64,000 nucleotides of DNA from Mytilisepta virgata (GCA_028015205.1 JAPWFG010000015.1:124001-188000); one strand, 5' to 3'. Shown: positions 1-12,951, counted from the stretch's first letter. Numbers and translations are program-made. The notes: generated by a model not told the origin, from the sequence alone.

Positions 1-429
1 ACGGACAGAACTTTCATGGGAAATGCACACAAAAGAAGTCGCTGAACTGCTATAATGGTAGTGAGCAGGTTTTAAATGTGTGCATGATCATTCTACCCAT
101 TGAATATAAAAAATCAATGTTGACTTATCTTGTATTTTATTCAAATGACATACACAAGTTCACGTCGTTACGGAGATACTGTCTGAGACAGCTAGTGTTG
201 AAAGTAACAGAACTTTATTCAATAAATGCACAATTATACCCGTAAGGGTTGATGGCATACATGTCAATAAATCATAAACTAAACAAACAAGCAATAACTC
301 AAGAACATTAATTAATGTCCTATAAACTATGCAGTGCAGGGTCCACTCTCCTCAGATAAAGACTTTCTAATGAATGGAGCTGTAAATTGCATAATTTGAT
401 ATAAAGAAAGAAGTGTTTCTGTTTTTGGT

Positions 430-760
430 TTTTATCAAAGTTTTTAAATTCTGGACATATTTGACCAATTTCTGTTTCTAAATTTTGCCGAAGAGATTTA
501 TATTTAGAACAAGTTAGGAAAAAATGATTCTCATCTTATAATTCTAAATTACATTGTTTGCATATACGGTTTTCCCGTTTTAATCTTGCATATCTTCCTC
601 TTTCAATTTCTAGGAAGTGGTCACTAATTCTCATTTCGCACATTAATCTCCTGGTCTCAAAATTACTCTCCAGAATAAATTATCTACAACATAATCGGCT
701 TTAATTTGACAGTATGTAAATATTTTACTGTTTTCTAGGAGCGATTTTAATTTTTAAAAG
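430..760 (-). pseudogene. LINE (non-LTR retrotransposon) ORF2 3'-end remnant
   Basis: On the minus strand, conceptual translation gives the pattern MRISDHFLEIERGRY followed by C-K-Q-C and then DENHFFLTCSKY. This resembles the zinc-knuckle-like tail after the reverse transcriptase of CR1/L2/Jockey-type LINEs. Upstream residues (KSLLENSKIFTYCQIKADYV) are in another frame, and an in-frame stop sits between the two cysteine pairs, so the copy is dead. The family name is my recognition from the motif only. Confidence 0.55.
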
Positions 761-1861
761 AATAAATTTTCATAATTCTTAACGATTCTGTGTCTGTAAA
801 TATACTTTAAGAACAAAAAATATCTGATGTTACAGAACAAATTGCTATGACAGTTGTTAGTAGGTTGTACCACAGTGGAAACTCTAGTAACAAAGCTCTG
901 GTCCAGCAACAATTTTCAATATATATAAAATTACAAAAAATATATTCCCTGCGTGAGATGGAAACGATGAAAGAGTAGATAACATTTACACAAAATATGA
1001 AATCAGAGGCTGTTATTTATCCAACATGTATATTTTATTTTGTTGATCGATTTTTCCACCATCAATTAAAACTACAGAAATATTTTTTATAGGATTACCA
1101 CTTTCTCCTAAATTTTTTTCACAATTTTTGGACAATGGCATGCGAAGTTTTAAATGTGTATAAGCAAGAGTTTTTTGTTCAATTATTCACAAACTAAATT
1201 TTATATCCCTTGTGGTGATCAATAAAATCCGATTTGTCAATAATAAACGAAAGAATACCCGACGGAAACTCGAATGAAAACTTCCAATGCTGCATGAAAA
1301 GGAACGCACGAAATTACATTAAAAATTGGCTTTTGGTTTAACAAATGTTCTATTAAAAACCTAAACGTGATGGTAAATTGTCTCCAAAAGTAGTATGTAG
1401 ACATGTAGAATATCTTGTACAAATTTTTGTTAGGAAGTCAACATAATACGTAACATATAGGCTTTGAAATAGTGCAGACAATAGAGCCTTACACTTCCAA
1501 ACTGTGTCAGTTCGATACCCGAAGAAAGAACCACAAAATATATCAGTGGTAACATATACATATGTAATTCTAACATTTCATAAAGAACCAAAACTACGCC
1601 ATACATATGTTTTAATGTTAGCAAATATCATTTAATTTGTTTAAGGGATTATTAGTTTTTCTAATTAATTGACAATTTGTTGACCGAGGGATGATACATT
1701 TCATAGTTTTGTAAACTTCTAGTAATAACGCCTGTCAAATATATATTTTGTGGGATACTTAAATTTTGGGTTCGCTGGACACACAAAAACCATTAAGATA
1801 TAACGATTTATTTAAGAAGAAAATAAAGATAGCTTGAAGACTATTATAAATTTTTAAAAAA
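761..1861. other. AT-rich repeat-derived stretch without a recognisable gene
   Basis: Only short unsupported open frames occur here. The same sequence recurs at about 9376-10480. No coding, RNA or terminal-repeat signature could be recognised. Confidence 0.5.
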
Positions 1862-2340
1862 ATGCGCCTCAAGATTACATTCCACAGCAAACAATATGCT
1901 TCTCCATTGATTGAATTCCTGGATAGAGCCCAGCTCAGGACTGAAAAGTTACTCAAACAGGGGTATGTTGCTCCTAAATTGCAGTCATCCTTGTTAAAGT
2001 TTTATGGACGTCATCATGACATGGTTGACAGGTGTGAAAAACACAGTTTCCCAAATGAAAATTGTCCTGTCCCATAGGTGTTGTCTCTTCCTTATACCGG
2101 ATTTGACATGGGTAGCATGGGCGCATGTCCTGCAGGAAGCAGAGACTGCTTAATTATTCGAAGCACCTGAGACTATCCCCAGTTTTTTGGTAGGGTCCAT
2201 GTTGTTCATATGTTTTTAGTTTTTGATTGTAGTGTTTGTATTGTTTTGGTCTTGTCTTCGTTTTTCTCCGGTGTTTGTCAGTTGTTTTCGATTTTCTCCT
2301 CCATCGAATATCCCTTTGGTATTTCTTGACTTTACTTACC
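1862..2340 (+). pseudogene. Reverse-transcriptase element C-terminal fragment, dispersed repeat copy a
   Basis: The plus strand encodes residues such as RAQLRTEKLLKQGYVAPKLQ followed by KFYGRHHDMVDR. It then reads into a conserved tail with a CCTGCAGGAAGCAGAGACTG block and a TTTTGGTCTTGTC block. The same block recurs at 6110-6475, 10470-10970, 32306-32670 and, inverted, at 36115-36455. I interpret it as the 3' end of an abundant retroelement whose polymerase resembles the fragment at 6870-7415. The frame is broken after about 70 codons. Confidence 0.5.
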
Positions 2341-3565
2341 GCTCAACATGTACTATTATCCATTTATCCACAGATATACATGTATATGTCCTCTGTTTAT
2401 TCACACACGAGAATGTCGATAAATCATAAAATAAGAAGACAGATGGCAGTGCTTTTAGATGTATTCCTTCATCTATTTGCCCGTCAAAAACATACCACAC
2501 AATTTTCAAAGACCTTATGAAGACGACATTCAAAAAAATAAATAGTTTAACCTATTTTCACGTGAGCCAGATGGGGATTTTGTGTGAGAATTGTATCCTT
2601 TTTGGCATGAAAACTATCATAGGGCACTCCAGATAAATCGTCAAACATACTATAAAAACTCATGCTAGCTAGTAAATCTATTATGACGTCATATTTATCT
2701 AAATTCATAAAAAACAAAAACAAAAACACAAACAAAAAAAACAAATCAAATTTTATATATGCTTTTAGCAATCGTACGAAATTTGTACAAAGTCTGGCGC
2801 GATGTTCTAGTAGTAATAGGAGTATTTCCATACAAAATGATTTTTTTTCTCGATATTGTATTGTATATTAGCTACGTAGCTTATCGTTCAACATAGATAG
2901 ATACCTAGGGCATAGCAGCTAGGCTAACCGCTACGATATTGATCGCAACCCTGATACCTACTTTAAAACAAAAAAGATACTTGAAACTAATTTTATTTTC
3001 AAAATCATATTTTTTGTTTTCTGTAAAAATGTCATACTGGTTTAAGTTGAGTTGTATATCATATACACAAAAGCAATTAGTGATATTTCAGTAATACAAT
3101 ATCTGAAAGCATCGAAGCTCACGTTTGTTGATTTTTGTATTAAGATAAGTTGTCATACACATTAATACTATAGCAAAGAGGATTGGTTAACCTTTTAAGG
3201 GATGAGCAAGTCGGTAAAAATATGCAGATAATTGTGAAATGTCTAAATTCGTGGATTGACTGGACCAACAAAAACAAATAAAATTGGAAGAGAACAATAT
3301 ATAATGAATCGAGTTTTTAAGAATGTTTACACATAATAATATTATGATTTGATTTTTTGTTACTTTCATGAAATTGATAATTGAGATGTACTGTTATAGA
3401 TAGGTTCATGTTTTTATAACTAAGTAGTACAATGTATCTCCCTAGTGAATAGGGCTATGCTCAGATTGTTTTGGTTCTATCCGTTGAGTCAGTTTTACAT
3501 GTGGACTGGCTCGTATACGGTTTATATTTTTTTGGGCGTTTTCAGCATTAAACACTTTTACAAAA
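2341..3565. other. AT-rich non-coding stretch
   Basis: No supported gene was found. Near 2870-2960 the sequence has short palindromic blocks around CTACGTAGC and CAGCTAGGCTA. In copy 2 (11240-11335) an extra segment carries partly inverted versions of these blocks, which suggests that copy 1 lost half of a small inverted-repeat element here. Confidence 0.4.
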
Positions 3566-3822
3566 GGAGCCTCGGTGGCCGAGTGGTAGTTCGTCATGAC
3601 TACTAATGATCACTAGCCTGTCTACGCTGAGGTTGTGTGTTCGAATATCACCTGTGGAGGGTAGTGTTCGACTTCGATCTTAATTTACAAGGATTGCCAA
3701 TTTTTCTACCGAAGGTCGGTGGTTCTCTCCGGCTACTCCGGCTTCCTTCACCAATAAAAACTGGCGGCCGCGAAATAGCCAAATGTGCTGAAAACGGCGT
3801 AAAAACCCAACCAAAAAAATCC
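3566..3822 (+). mobile_element. tRNA-derived SINE
   Basis: The 5' head looks like a class II (Leu/Ser-type) tRNA. It has an A-box-like TGGCCGAGTGG at 3576-3586 and a B-box-like GGTTGTGTGTTCGAATATC at 3631-3649. The body contains a GGTTCTCTCCGGCTACTCCG block at about 3720-3740, which resembles the central domain shared by MetaSINE-type elements (inference). An A-rich tail follows. A duplicate lies at 12208-12462 and an inverted 3' fragment at 46055-46190. Confidence 0.72.
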
Positions 3823-4313
3823 ATAACTTAAATTGTTACATGTATATTTTGTGAAAACAAAGCTCTATTTGTTTGGTTATTTTGTCATTTGTCATTTGAA
3901 AAACTTCACCTAATAATTTTTAAATCGGCAAGATATCCAAGAAATCTTAATTTGGTTTCATGAAATATGATGTTATACCAAAGATTGCCAACAATCCATA
4001 TGTACAAACATTTTTGATATTTTAAAGAAATACTTTTAAGTAATTTTGCAGTAACTGCTGGTGATCAGATAGCAGATAGTTTGGTAGAACATTTGGTACA
4101 TGTCTTTTCCACGGAATTTTTGTCTCATGACTGGCTATCTTTTGAGTAACATTTGGGTATGAAAACTACTGATCTTTTCCACCTATGAATATGTAGAGTA
4201 TTCAGTGCAGTAGTTTGTATATTTCAATTCTATTGAGATTATTGCAAGTCTCCCCTTGTGTTTCAAAATATCAATTTGTATGTCCATGTAATGTTTCAGA
4301 AATTCAGAATTTT

Positions 4314-4857
4314 TACCCCCGCTTTTTGAAAAAAGCGGGGTATATACTATTCGTTGTGTCCGTCCGCCTGTCCGTTCGTCCGACCGTTGTATCCGCAACT
4401 CCTCCTAAACTACTGAATGGAATTTGATGATACTTTCAGAGAATCTTCATCCTATGATGGTATTGTGCACCTCCTATTTTAGAATTTGATCGGACCAATT
4501 TTTGGGGTTTCCCATAGAAAAACATGGACTTTGACTTTAAATATGATAGGGGGTACCATGATGCCATCCGCAACTCCTCCTAAACCATTGTATGGAGTTC
4601 GATGAAACTTTAGAGGATCTTTATTACATGATGCCATAGTGCACCTCCTATTTTAGATTTTAATCTAATGAATATTTCGGCCTATCCATACCAAAACATG
4701 GACTTTGACATTCATTGTGATAGGGGTACCATGATGCCATCCGCAACTCCTCCTAAACCACTGAATGGAAATTGATGAACTCATCTCACTGCTGTTGGAG
4801 TTTTCCTATCCAAAATATTGACATTTCCGTTTATGTGTCTTATGTAATGCGGGGGTA
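4314..4857. mobile_element. Short element with TACCCCCGC terminal inverted repeats and internal tandem units
   Basis: The stretch starts with TACCCCCGC and ends with GCGGGGGTA. Just inside the left end is a hairpin of CCCCGCTTTTT and its complement. Inside are three tandem units of about 172 bp, each beginning ATCCGCAACTCCTCCTAAAC (near 4390, 4566 and 4738). No coding capacity is seen, so this looks like a non-autonomous DNA element. Its duplicate in copy 2 has one unit fewer. Confidence 0.5.
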
Positions 4858-5119
4858 TCAAGTAGTGCTCACAGTACTTCCAGTTACACATAAGTTGGCC
4901 TGTATCAGGGTATTACATGAATAAAGTTTGTTTCCGGATGTATCAAATATACCTTTGTGTAAAACTAACACACGCCTGCTTATCTCTCTCATGCATAACA
5001 GCTGATAATTTTTAAATATTCACATTAATCTGCTTCATTTAATAAATCTAGGGATTTGATTCGATGGTATATTGTTTCATTCATGTCATTTGCGTGTGAC
5101 TGTGCGTAGTCAGTTGTAG

Positions 5120-5217
5120 TTGCATACCAATCGGAACACACTCGGACCTTTCCGTCAATATCCGGTATTATCGGCGTTGGACGGAAATTGCCGAGTGATG
5201 TTCCGATTGGTTGCATA
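5120..5217. repeat. Imperfect inverted repeat (hairpin)
   Basis: The left arm begins TGCATACCAATCGGAACA and the right arm ends TGTTCCGATTGGTTGCATA, with the arms continuing through an ACTCGG/CCGAGT block. A short minus-strand open frame covers it in both duplicates, but the base-paired symmetry explains that frame better than a gene does. Confidence 0.6.
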
Positions 5218-6109
5218 CGAAAATGTCTGAACTAATTTACAATCTCTTTCATAGCCGATATATTCGTTCGAAACACTTTCTGAGATTTTTCAGTCATATT
5301 TATGTTTATCTTATTGGGTAAAATACACACACTCAAAGCTCTATATTTTGAAATTACTCAGCGTATAGTGAAAATTTAACCATAAATATTTGAGTATGAG
5401 TTAGCGTGATACCATATCAGGATGAAAATAAGGTCAAGTATATAGTACACGTACTTAACATATCCAAGACAGACACATATTCCATTATAAATAGAAAGGT
5501 ATGTTTCATCATTCTTTTACTAAATACATTTTATAAATAGAAAATAATGCATACGGCAACTAACAGCAATTCACGCAGACTGAGTAATCGGATTTATTCC
5601 TTAAATAAATAAATCGTGTTAGTTTTCAGTGTTTATTTGTTGTGTTTGTGAATGTTCATTTGTCTTTTGGGGTTTATCTGTTTAATGGATTTCGTTTTTT
5701 TGGTTTGCTCCTTAGGTATAAAACGTATCACAAAATACCGATACAACAAACAGTTAAGGCCACGCGATATACATGAAAAAAAAACATACATGTAGACGAG
5801 GGTCTGGATAGGAGTGTCTCAAATTCTTTATTTAGTTGACCTTTGACCAATTTTTCTCTATTAAGTTTAAAAAGAACTGCTTATCATATCATGTTTAAAT
5901 TTCAAACTTCAGATAAACTGAGTTAAAGTGTAGTTTTGTTATTGTTTAAGGTGCAAGTGACATGTTGGTCTTTGAAAATATTGTTTAAAGTATAACACGA
6001 AAATAGATTTTTTTCAGGACATTCTTTTCCTATGTACATTTGTTACTTTCTGTAATCAATGATTTTCCCTCAAATCCTGTATCTATTTTGAAAGTATTCT
6101 TTATACGTT

Positions 6110-6475
6110 GCTCCTAAGATGAAGTCATCCTTATTAAAGTTTTATGGGCGTCATCATGACTTGGTTGACAGGTATGAAAAAACCGTTTCCCAAATGAAAA
6201 TGGACCTGTTCCATTAATATTATCCCTTCCTCATATCGGATTTGACATGAACAGCATGGCGGGTGTCCTGCAGGAAGCAGAGACTGCTTACTCTTCCAGA
6301 GCACATGAGTTTACCCCCGGTTTTTTGGTGGGGTCCATGTTGTTCATATGTTTTTAGTTTTTAATTGTAGTGCATGTATTGTTTTGGTCTTGTCTTCGTT
6401 GTTCTCCGGAGTTTGTCAGTTGTTACGATTTTTCTCTGCTTCGAATATCCCTTTGGTATTTCTTGACTTTACTTA
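6110..6475 (+). pseudogene. Reverse-transcriptase element C-terminal fragment, copy b
   Basis: This is a shorter copy of the dispersed 3'-end block. It encodes VAPKMKSSLLKFYGRHHDLV on the plus strand and then the CCTGCAGGAAGCAGAGACTG block, with stops in every frame. Its duplicate lies at 32306-32670 on the far side of the Maverick. Confidence 0.5.
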
Positions 6476-6869
6476 TACTATATGACTTCACAAATTTCTA
6501 TTCTTCACTTTTTAAGGCCATTATTCTGTATTCATTAAGATTTCAGACCATTATTCTGTATTCATTAAGATTTCAGACCATTAAAATTTATTCTCTATTC
6601 TTTAAACCTCATGGACTTCTAAAAAATCCACATGCCAAAAAAATGTTTTTGTTTTTTTGACAAGCCATGCATAGTGACGGAGGAAAAGTAAAAAAAAACG
6701 TTACCTGGTTGCATTTGTTAACGCCATCGTAGTCGCAGTCGTTATTGGATATTAGTAGCATGGGCTAATTTCGTTAAGGCCAGGCAAAAAAAATTAAAAC
6801 ACTAGACATGATGACAAAACTGATAGTGCGCCAAGATGGCTCACTGAAACAGCTATCGCAAATTGTAAA

Positions 6870-7415
6870 ACAAAATGTAAGAAATTCCCAAAACGTGAAT
6901 TGTTGAGTGATAAAACATCATCTATGTAGCAGAGGCTGAAAATAAAGGTACGGGCTAACTTATTCTGTTTTTCCTTAAGAAGCCCGTCAAGGACGTCTGC
7001 CTCATTTGTCATATGAGTAAAGGAACAAGTCGGCCAGTAGTGGCGCACAATTAGTACCCATAGGAATGCCAATTGTCTGTTTGAAAACACGTCTACCAAA
7101 TTGAACAAATATGTGGTCGATCAAAAATTCAATCATCAGGACAATTTCGTCCTCTGTATATTTTTTGTTAGATTTAGAGTGGCTTTTAACAAAGTAGGAT
7201 TTATCTCTACCAATGACAAGGTATGTGTATCTGTCGTTGCCATTTTTATTTTGAAAGCATCGACGGATTAGATCTTTCAACTTCTCCTTCAGCTGTGAAT
7301 GAGGAATGGTGGTATAGATGGTAGAGAAATCAAATGTTTTTATGCTGTTACGGACTGAAATAAACAGAGATCGTAAAATATTCTTTAAGTCTTTGGAGTT
7401 CTTTAATATCCACAT
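6870..7415 (-). pseudogene. Reverse-transcriptase core fragment, Penelope-like type suspected
   Basis: The minus strand encodes SIKTFDFSTIYTTIPH (motif A region), then QTIGIPMGTNCAPLLADLF (motif B region) up to about 7005. After a frame change it reads CYIDDVLSLNN (the catalytic YxDD-type motif C) around 6898-6935. The GIPMG motif and the YIDDVL box are reverse-transcriptase hallmarks, and the spacing is that of a single domain with one frameshift. The similarity between the two large repeat copies ends right at the 3' edge of this fragment. The Penelope-like assignment is inference. Confidence 0.6.
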
Positions 7416-7419
7416 TTGA

Positions 7420-8040
7420 CTGGTACAACTTCTTCCTCAACTATTGGTATTTCAGTAATACATCTAAATGTCTGCCGTTTAGTGGTTTTTGTATGAAAAT
7501 AATTAGATATATAATTAAATACTATATATAGCAACGCACATTAAAATGCATTTCGTGGGTTGGTTAAATTATGCATTTTATTGTAAAATCTAAATTCCTG
7601 GATTGACTGTCCTCATGAAAACCTCAAAAATTGGTATAGAACTTAAAATAATGAATTAAGTATTAAAATTGATAAAACATAATGACATATAATTTTATTA
7701 ATTTTCTTGTTACATTCATAAAATTGATTTTTTTTAACTTTCCTTAGTAAAAACTAGTGTAGTTGGTAATTAACCAATTATTAATACAGCCATAACCATA
7801 CATATCATCAGGTTCATCTTCTGTTGTTCTGTTCTATTTGTAGCTACCAATTGTCTGCACGGTATGTATATACAGTGTGACATCGAAATAATTGTGAGAA
7901 ACAGAAACATGATACGCCCGTCGTCTTGTGAAAAAAACATAATAAATGTTTTTGGAATCCCCCTTTATTTAGTGGAGCTACTGGTGGGATGTATATGGAA
8001 ACCCGGCAAAACATAAGCGTGTAAACTTTTAAGCAATAGA
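7420..8040. other. AT-rich single-copy stretch between the duplicated units
   Basis: This part of the 6865-8613 spacer is absent from copy 2. No coding or structural signal was recognised. Confidence 0.4.
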
Positions 8041-8575
8041 GATACGGCGCAAAATGTGACCAAAAAGACTACCTTTTAACCAAAAAGCACGATAAAAATT
8101 CAATAACTCAAAAACAAAATAAAGAATCATCACAAAAAAGTATACAGATCTTCAGATTAATATAACTAAGAAGTGTGTAAAGTTTTAAGCAATAATCATA
8201 AATCGTTTTTGATATGCGGCGCGACATGTGAAACCCTCCTCCCTTTTTTTTTTTTACAAAAAACTCAATAACTCTAAAATAAAATTTTGAATCATCACCA
8301 AAAAGTATACAGATCTTCAGATTAATATAACTAAGAAGTGTGTAAAGTTTTAAGCAATAATCATAAATCGTTTTTGAGATGCGGCGCGACATGTGAAACC
8401 CCCCCCCTTTTTTTTTACAAAAAGCTCCAAATCTCTAAAATAAAATTTTGAACCATCACCAAAGGTATACATATCTTTAGATTAATATAACTAAGAAGTT
8501 TGACCATCATAACAAACAACTATGTTAAGTTTCATGAAATTTGGATAAGTGGTTCTCAAGTGACGGCGCGACATG
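8040..8575. repeat. Tandem repeat, about 165-bp unit, three degenerate copies
   Basis: The block ATGCGGCGCGACATGTGAAACC recurs at 8213 and 8378, and related sequence ends near 8573. Units share AAGTATACAGATCTTCAGATTAATATAACTAAGAAGTG. The period makes a minus-strand frame look repetitive, but it is not a gene. Confidence 0.75.
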
Positions 8576-8578
8576 TTT

Positions 8579-8625
8579 ACGACGGACAGACGGATAGACG
8601 GACAGACGGACAGACGGACAGAACT
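8579..8625. repeat. GACGGACA-type microsatellite at the duplication junction
   Basis: Five or so near-perfect GACGGACA units run directly into the sequence that is position 1 of the window. The junction between the two large tandem copies is therefore at or next to this microsatellite. Confidence 0.8.
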
Positions 8626-9044
8626 TTCATGGGAAATGCACACAAAAGAAGTCGCTGAACTGCTATAATGGTAGTGAGCAGGTTTTAAATGTGTGCATGA
8701 TCATTCTACCCATTGAATATAAAAAATCAATGTTGACTTATCTTGTATTTTATTCAAATGACATACACAAGTTCACGTCGTTACGGAGATACTGTCTGAG
8801 ACAGCTAGTGTTGAAAGTAACAGAACTTTATTCAATAAATGCACAATTATACCCGTAAGGGTTGATGGCATACATGTCAATAAATCATAAACTAAACAAA
8901 CAAGCAATAACTCAAGAACATTAATTAATGTCCTATAAACTATGCAGTGCAGGGTCCACTCTCCTCAGTATAAAGACTTTCTAATGAATGGAGCTGTAAA
9001 TTGCATAATTTGATATGAAGAAAGAAGTGTTTCTGTTTTTGGTT

Positions 9045-9375
9045 TTTATCAAACTTTTTAAATTCTGGACATATTTGATAAATTTCTGTTTCTAAATTTT
9101 GCCGAAGAGATTTATATTTAGGACAATTTAGGAAAAAATGATTCTCATCTTCTAATTCTAAATTACATTGTTTGCATATACGGTTTTCCAGTTTTCATCT
9201 TGCATATCTTCCTCTTTCAATTTCTAGGAAGTGGTCACTAATTCTCATTTTGCACATTAGTCTCCTGGTCTCAAAATTACTCTTCAGAATAAAATTAGTC
9301 TGCAACATAATCGGCTTTAATTTGACAGTATATAAATATTTTACTGTTTTCTAGGAGCGATTTTAATTTTTAAAA
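9045..9375 (-). pseudogene. LINE ORF2 3'-end remnant (duplicate of 430-760)
   Basis: This is the copy-2 equivalent of the LINE tail at 430-760, with the same FLEIERGRY and HFFLNCPKY residues on the minus strand. It differs from copy 1 by a handful of substitutions and is also broken by frameshifts. Confidence 0.55.
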
Positions 9376-10469
9376 GAATAAATTTTCATAATTCTTTACG
9401 ATTCTGTGTCTGTAAATATACTTTAAGAACAAAAAATATCTAATGTTACAGAACAAATTGCTATGATAGTTGTTAGTAGGTTGTACCACAGTGGAAACTC
9501 TAGTAACAAAGCTCTGGTCCAGCAACAATTTTCAATATATATAAAATTACAAAAAATATATTCCCTGCGTGAGATGGAAACGATGAAAGAGTAGATAGCA
9601 TTTACACAAAATATGAAATCAGAGGCTGTTATTTATCCAACATGTATATTTTATTTTGTTGATCGATTTTTCCACCATCAATTAAAACTACAGATCTGAA
9701 ATATTTTTATAGGATTACCACTTTCTCCTAAATTTTTTTCACAATTTTTGAACAATGGCATGCGAAGTTTTTAATGTGAATAAGCAAGAGTTTTTTGTTC
9801 AATTATTCACAAACTAAATTTTATATCCCTTGTGGTGATCAATAAAATCCGATTTGTCAATAATAAACGAAAGAATACCCGACGGAAACTCGAATGAAAA
9901 CTTCCAATGCTGCATGAAAAGGAACGCACGAAATTACATTAAAAATTGGCTTTGGTTTAACAAATTTTCTATTAAAAACCTAAACGTGATGGTAAATTGT
10001 CTCCAAAAGTAGTATGTAGACATGTAGAATATCTTGTACAAATTCTTGTTAGGAAGTCAACATAATACATAACATATAGGCTTTGAAATAGTGGAGACAA
10101 TAGAGCCTTACACTTCCAAACTGTCTCAGTTCGATACCCGAAGAAAGAACCACAAAATATATCAGTGGTAACATATACATAAGTAATTCTAACACTCCAT
10201 AAAGAACCAAAACTACGTCATACATATGTTTTAATGTTAGCAAATATCATTTAATTTGTTTAAGGGATTTTTTAGTTTTTCTAATTAATTGACAATTTGT
10301 TGACCGAGGGATGATACATTTCATAGTTTTGTAAACTTCTAGTAATAACGCCTGTCAAATATATATTTTGTGGGATACTTAAATTTTGGGTTCGCTGGAC
10401 ACCCAAAAACCATTAAGATATAACGATTTATTTAAGAAGAAAATTACGATAGCTTGAAGACTATTATAA

Positions 10470-10970
10470 ATTTTTTAAAAAAAATGCGCCTCAAGATTAC
10501 ATTCCACAGCAAAAAATATGCTTCTCCATTGATTGAATTCCTGGATAGAGCCCAGCTCAGGACTGAAAAGTTACTCAAACAGGGGTATGTTGCTCCTAAA
10601 TTGCAGTCATCCTTGTTAAAGTTTTATGGACGTCATCATGACATGGTTGAAAGGTGTGAAAAACACCGTTTCCCAAATGAAATGAAAATTTTCCTGTTCC
10701 ATAGGTGTTGTCTCTTCCTTATACCGGATTTGACATGGGTAGCATGGGCGCATGTCCTGCAGGAAGCAGAGACTGCTTAATTATTCGAAGCACCTGAGAC
10801 TATCCCCAGTTTTTTGGTGGGGTTCATGTTGTTCATATGTTTTTAGTTTTTGATTGTAGTGTTTGTATTGTTTTGGTCTTGTCGTCGTTGTTCTCCGGTG
10901 TTTGTCAGTTGTTTTCGATTTTCCCCTCCATCGAATATCCCTTTGGTATTTCTTGACTTTACTTACCGCT
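10470..10970 (+). pseudogene. Reverse-transcriptase element C-terminal fragment, copy c
   Basis: This is the duplicate of copy a. The plus-strand frame beginning near 10454 stays open for 108 codons, carries the LLKQGYVAPKLQ and KFYGRHHDMV residues, and ends at the QEAETA tail. It is a 3' fragment without any catalytic motif. Confidence 0.5.
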
Positions 10971-12207
10971 CAAAATGTACTATTACCCATTTATCGACAG
11001 AAGTACATGTATATGTCCTCTGTTTATTCACACACGAGAATGTCGATAAATCATAAAATAAGAAGACAGATGGCAGTGCTTTTAGATGTATTCCTTCATC
11101 TATTTGCCCGTCAAAAACATACCACAGAATTTTCAAAGACCTTATGAAGACGACATTCAAAACAATAAATAGTTTAACCTATTTTCACGTGAGCCAGATG
11201 GGAATTTTGTGTGAGAATTGTATCCTTTTTGGCATGAAAACGTTCAATATCGTATCTGCTACGTATAGGCTACGTAGCTTTTTACCATTGAACGCTTGGC
11301 TAGCCTAGCTGGTACGTACTGCTAGATAGCACTAAAAACTCATGCTAGCTAGTAAATCTATTATGACGTCATATTTATCTAAATTCATAAAAAACAAAAA
11401 AAAACAAATCAAATTTTATATATGCTAGCTTTTAGCAGTCGTACGAAATTTGTACAAAGTCTGGCGCGATGTTCTAGTAGTAATAGGAGTATTTCCATAC
11501 AAAATGATTTTTTTTATAGATATTTTATTGTATATTAGCTACGTAGCTTATCGTTCAACATAGATAGATACCGAGGGCATAGCAGCTAGGCTAACTGCTA
11601 CGATATTGATCGCAACCCTGATAACTACTTTAAAACAAACAAGATACTTGAAACTAATTTTATTTTCAAAATCATATCTTTTGTTTTCTGTAAAAATGTC
11701 ATCCCGGTTTAAGTTGAGTTGTATATCATATACACAAAAGCAATAAGGGATATTTCAGTAATACAATATCTGAAAGCATCGAAGCTCACGTTTGTTGATT
11801 TTGGTATTAAGATAAGTTGTCATACACATTAATACTATAGCAAAGAGGATTGGTTAACCTTTTCAGGGATGAGCAAGTCGGTAAAAATGTGCAGATTGAC
11901 TGGGCCCACAAAAACAAATAAAATTGGCAGAGAACAATATATAATGAATCCAATTTTTAAGAATGTTTACACTTAATAATATCATGATTTGATTTTTTGT
12001 TACTTTCATGAAATTGAAAATTGAGATGTACTGTTATAGATAGGTTCATGTTTTTATAACTAAGTAGTACAATGTATCTCCCTAGTGAATAGGGCTATGC
12101 TCAGATTGCTTTGGTTCTACCCGTTGAGTCAGTTTTACATGAGGACTGGCTCGTATACGGTTTATATTTTTTTTGGGGCGTTTTCAGCATTAAACACCTT
12201 TACAAAA

Positions 12208-12462
12208 GGAGCCTCGGTGGCCGAGTGGTAGTTCGTCATGACTACTAATGATCACTAGCCTGTCTACGCTGAGGTTGTGTGTTCGAATATCACCTGTGGA
12301 GGGTAGTGTTCAACTTCTATCTTAATTGACAAGGATTGCCAATTTTCCTACCGAAGGTCGGTGGTTCTCTCCGGCTACTCCGGCTTCCTTCACCAATAAA
12401 AACTGGCGGCCGCAAAATAGCCAAATGTGCTGAAAACGGCGTAAAAACCCAACTAAAAAAAT
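12208..12462 (+). mobile_element. tRNA-derived SINE (duplicate)
   Basis: This is the copy-2 equivalent of the SINE at 3566-3822, with intact A-box-like and B-box-like sequences and the same CT-rich central block. It was carried along by the segmental duplication and is not an independent insertion. Confidence 0.72.
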
Positions 12463-12951
12463 CAATAACTTAAATTGTTACATGTATATTTTGTGAAAAC
12501 AAAGCTCTATTTGTTTGGTTATTTTGTCATTTGGCATTTGAAAAAATTCACCTAATAAGTTTTAAATCGGCAAGATATCCAAAATCTTAATTTGGTTTCA
12601 TGAAATATGATGTTATATCAAAGATTGCCAACAATCCATATGTACAAACATTTTTGATATTTTAAAGAAATACTTTAAGTAATTTTGCAGTAACTGCTGG
12701 TGATCAGATAGCAGATAGTTTGGTAGAACATTTGGTACATGTCTTTTCCACGGAATTTTGGTCTCATGACTCGCTATCTTTTGAGTAACATTTGGGTATG
12801 AAAACTACTGATCTTTTCCACCTATGAATATGTAGAGTATTCAGTGCAGTAGTTTGTATATTTCAATTCTATTGAGATTATTGCAAGTCTCCCCTTGTGT
12901 TTCAAAACATCAATTTGTATGTCCATGTAATGTTTCAGAAATTCGTTGTTA

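Larger units (their letters stand above)
1..6864. repeat. Tandem segmental duplication, copy 1
   Basis: This segment matches 8614-13970 followed by 31746-33060 almost base for base, with scattered substitutions and small indels. Position 1 corresponds to 8614 and position 5501 to 31752, because the Maverick interrupts the second copy. Similarity stops near 6864 (33060 in copy 2). The unit holds LINE, reverse-transcriptase and SINE remnants but no intact host gene. The left boundary may lie before the window. Confidence 0.93.

Noticed and set aside
3571..3650. Functional tRNA-Leu or tRNA-Ser gene
   Set aside because: Box-like sequences are present, but the acceptor stem does not pair and a SINE body follows directly, so it is a SINE head.
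5025..5216. Minus-strand frame MQPIGT... present in both large repeat copies
   Set aside because: Its presence in both copies is due to the segmental duplication. It lies largely over an imperfect inverted repeat and has no domain features.
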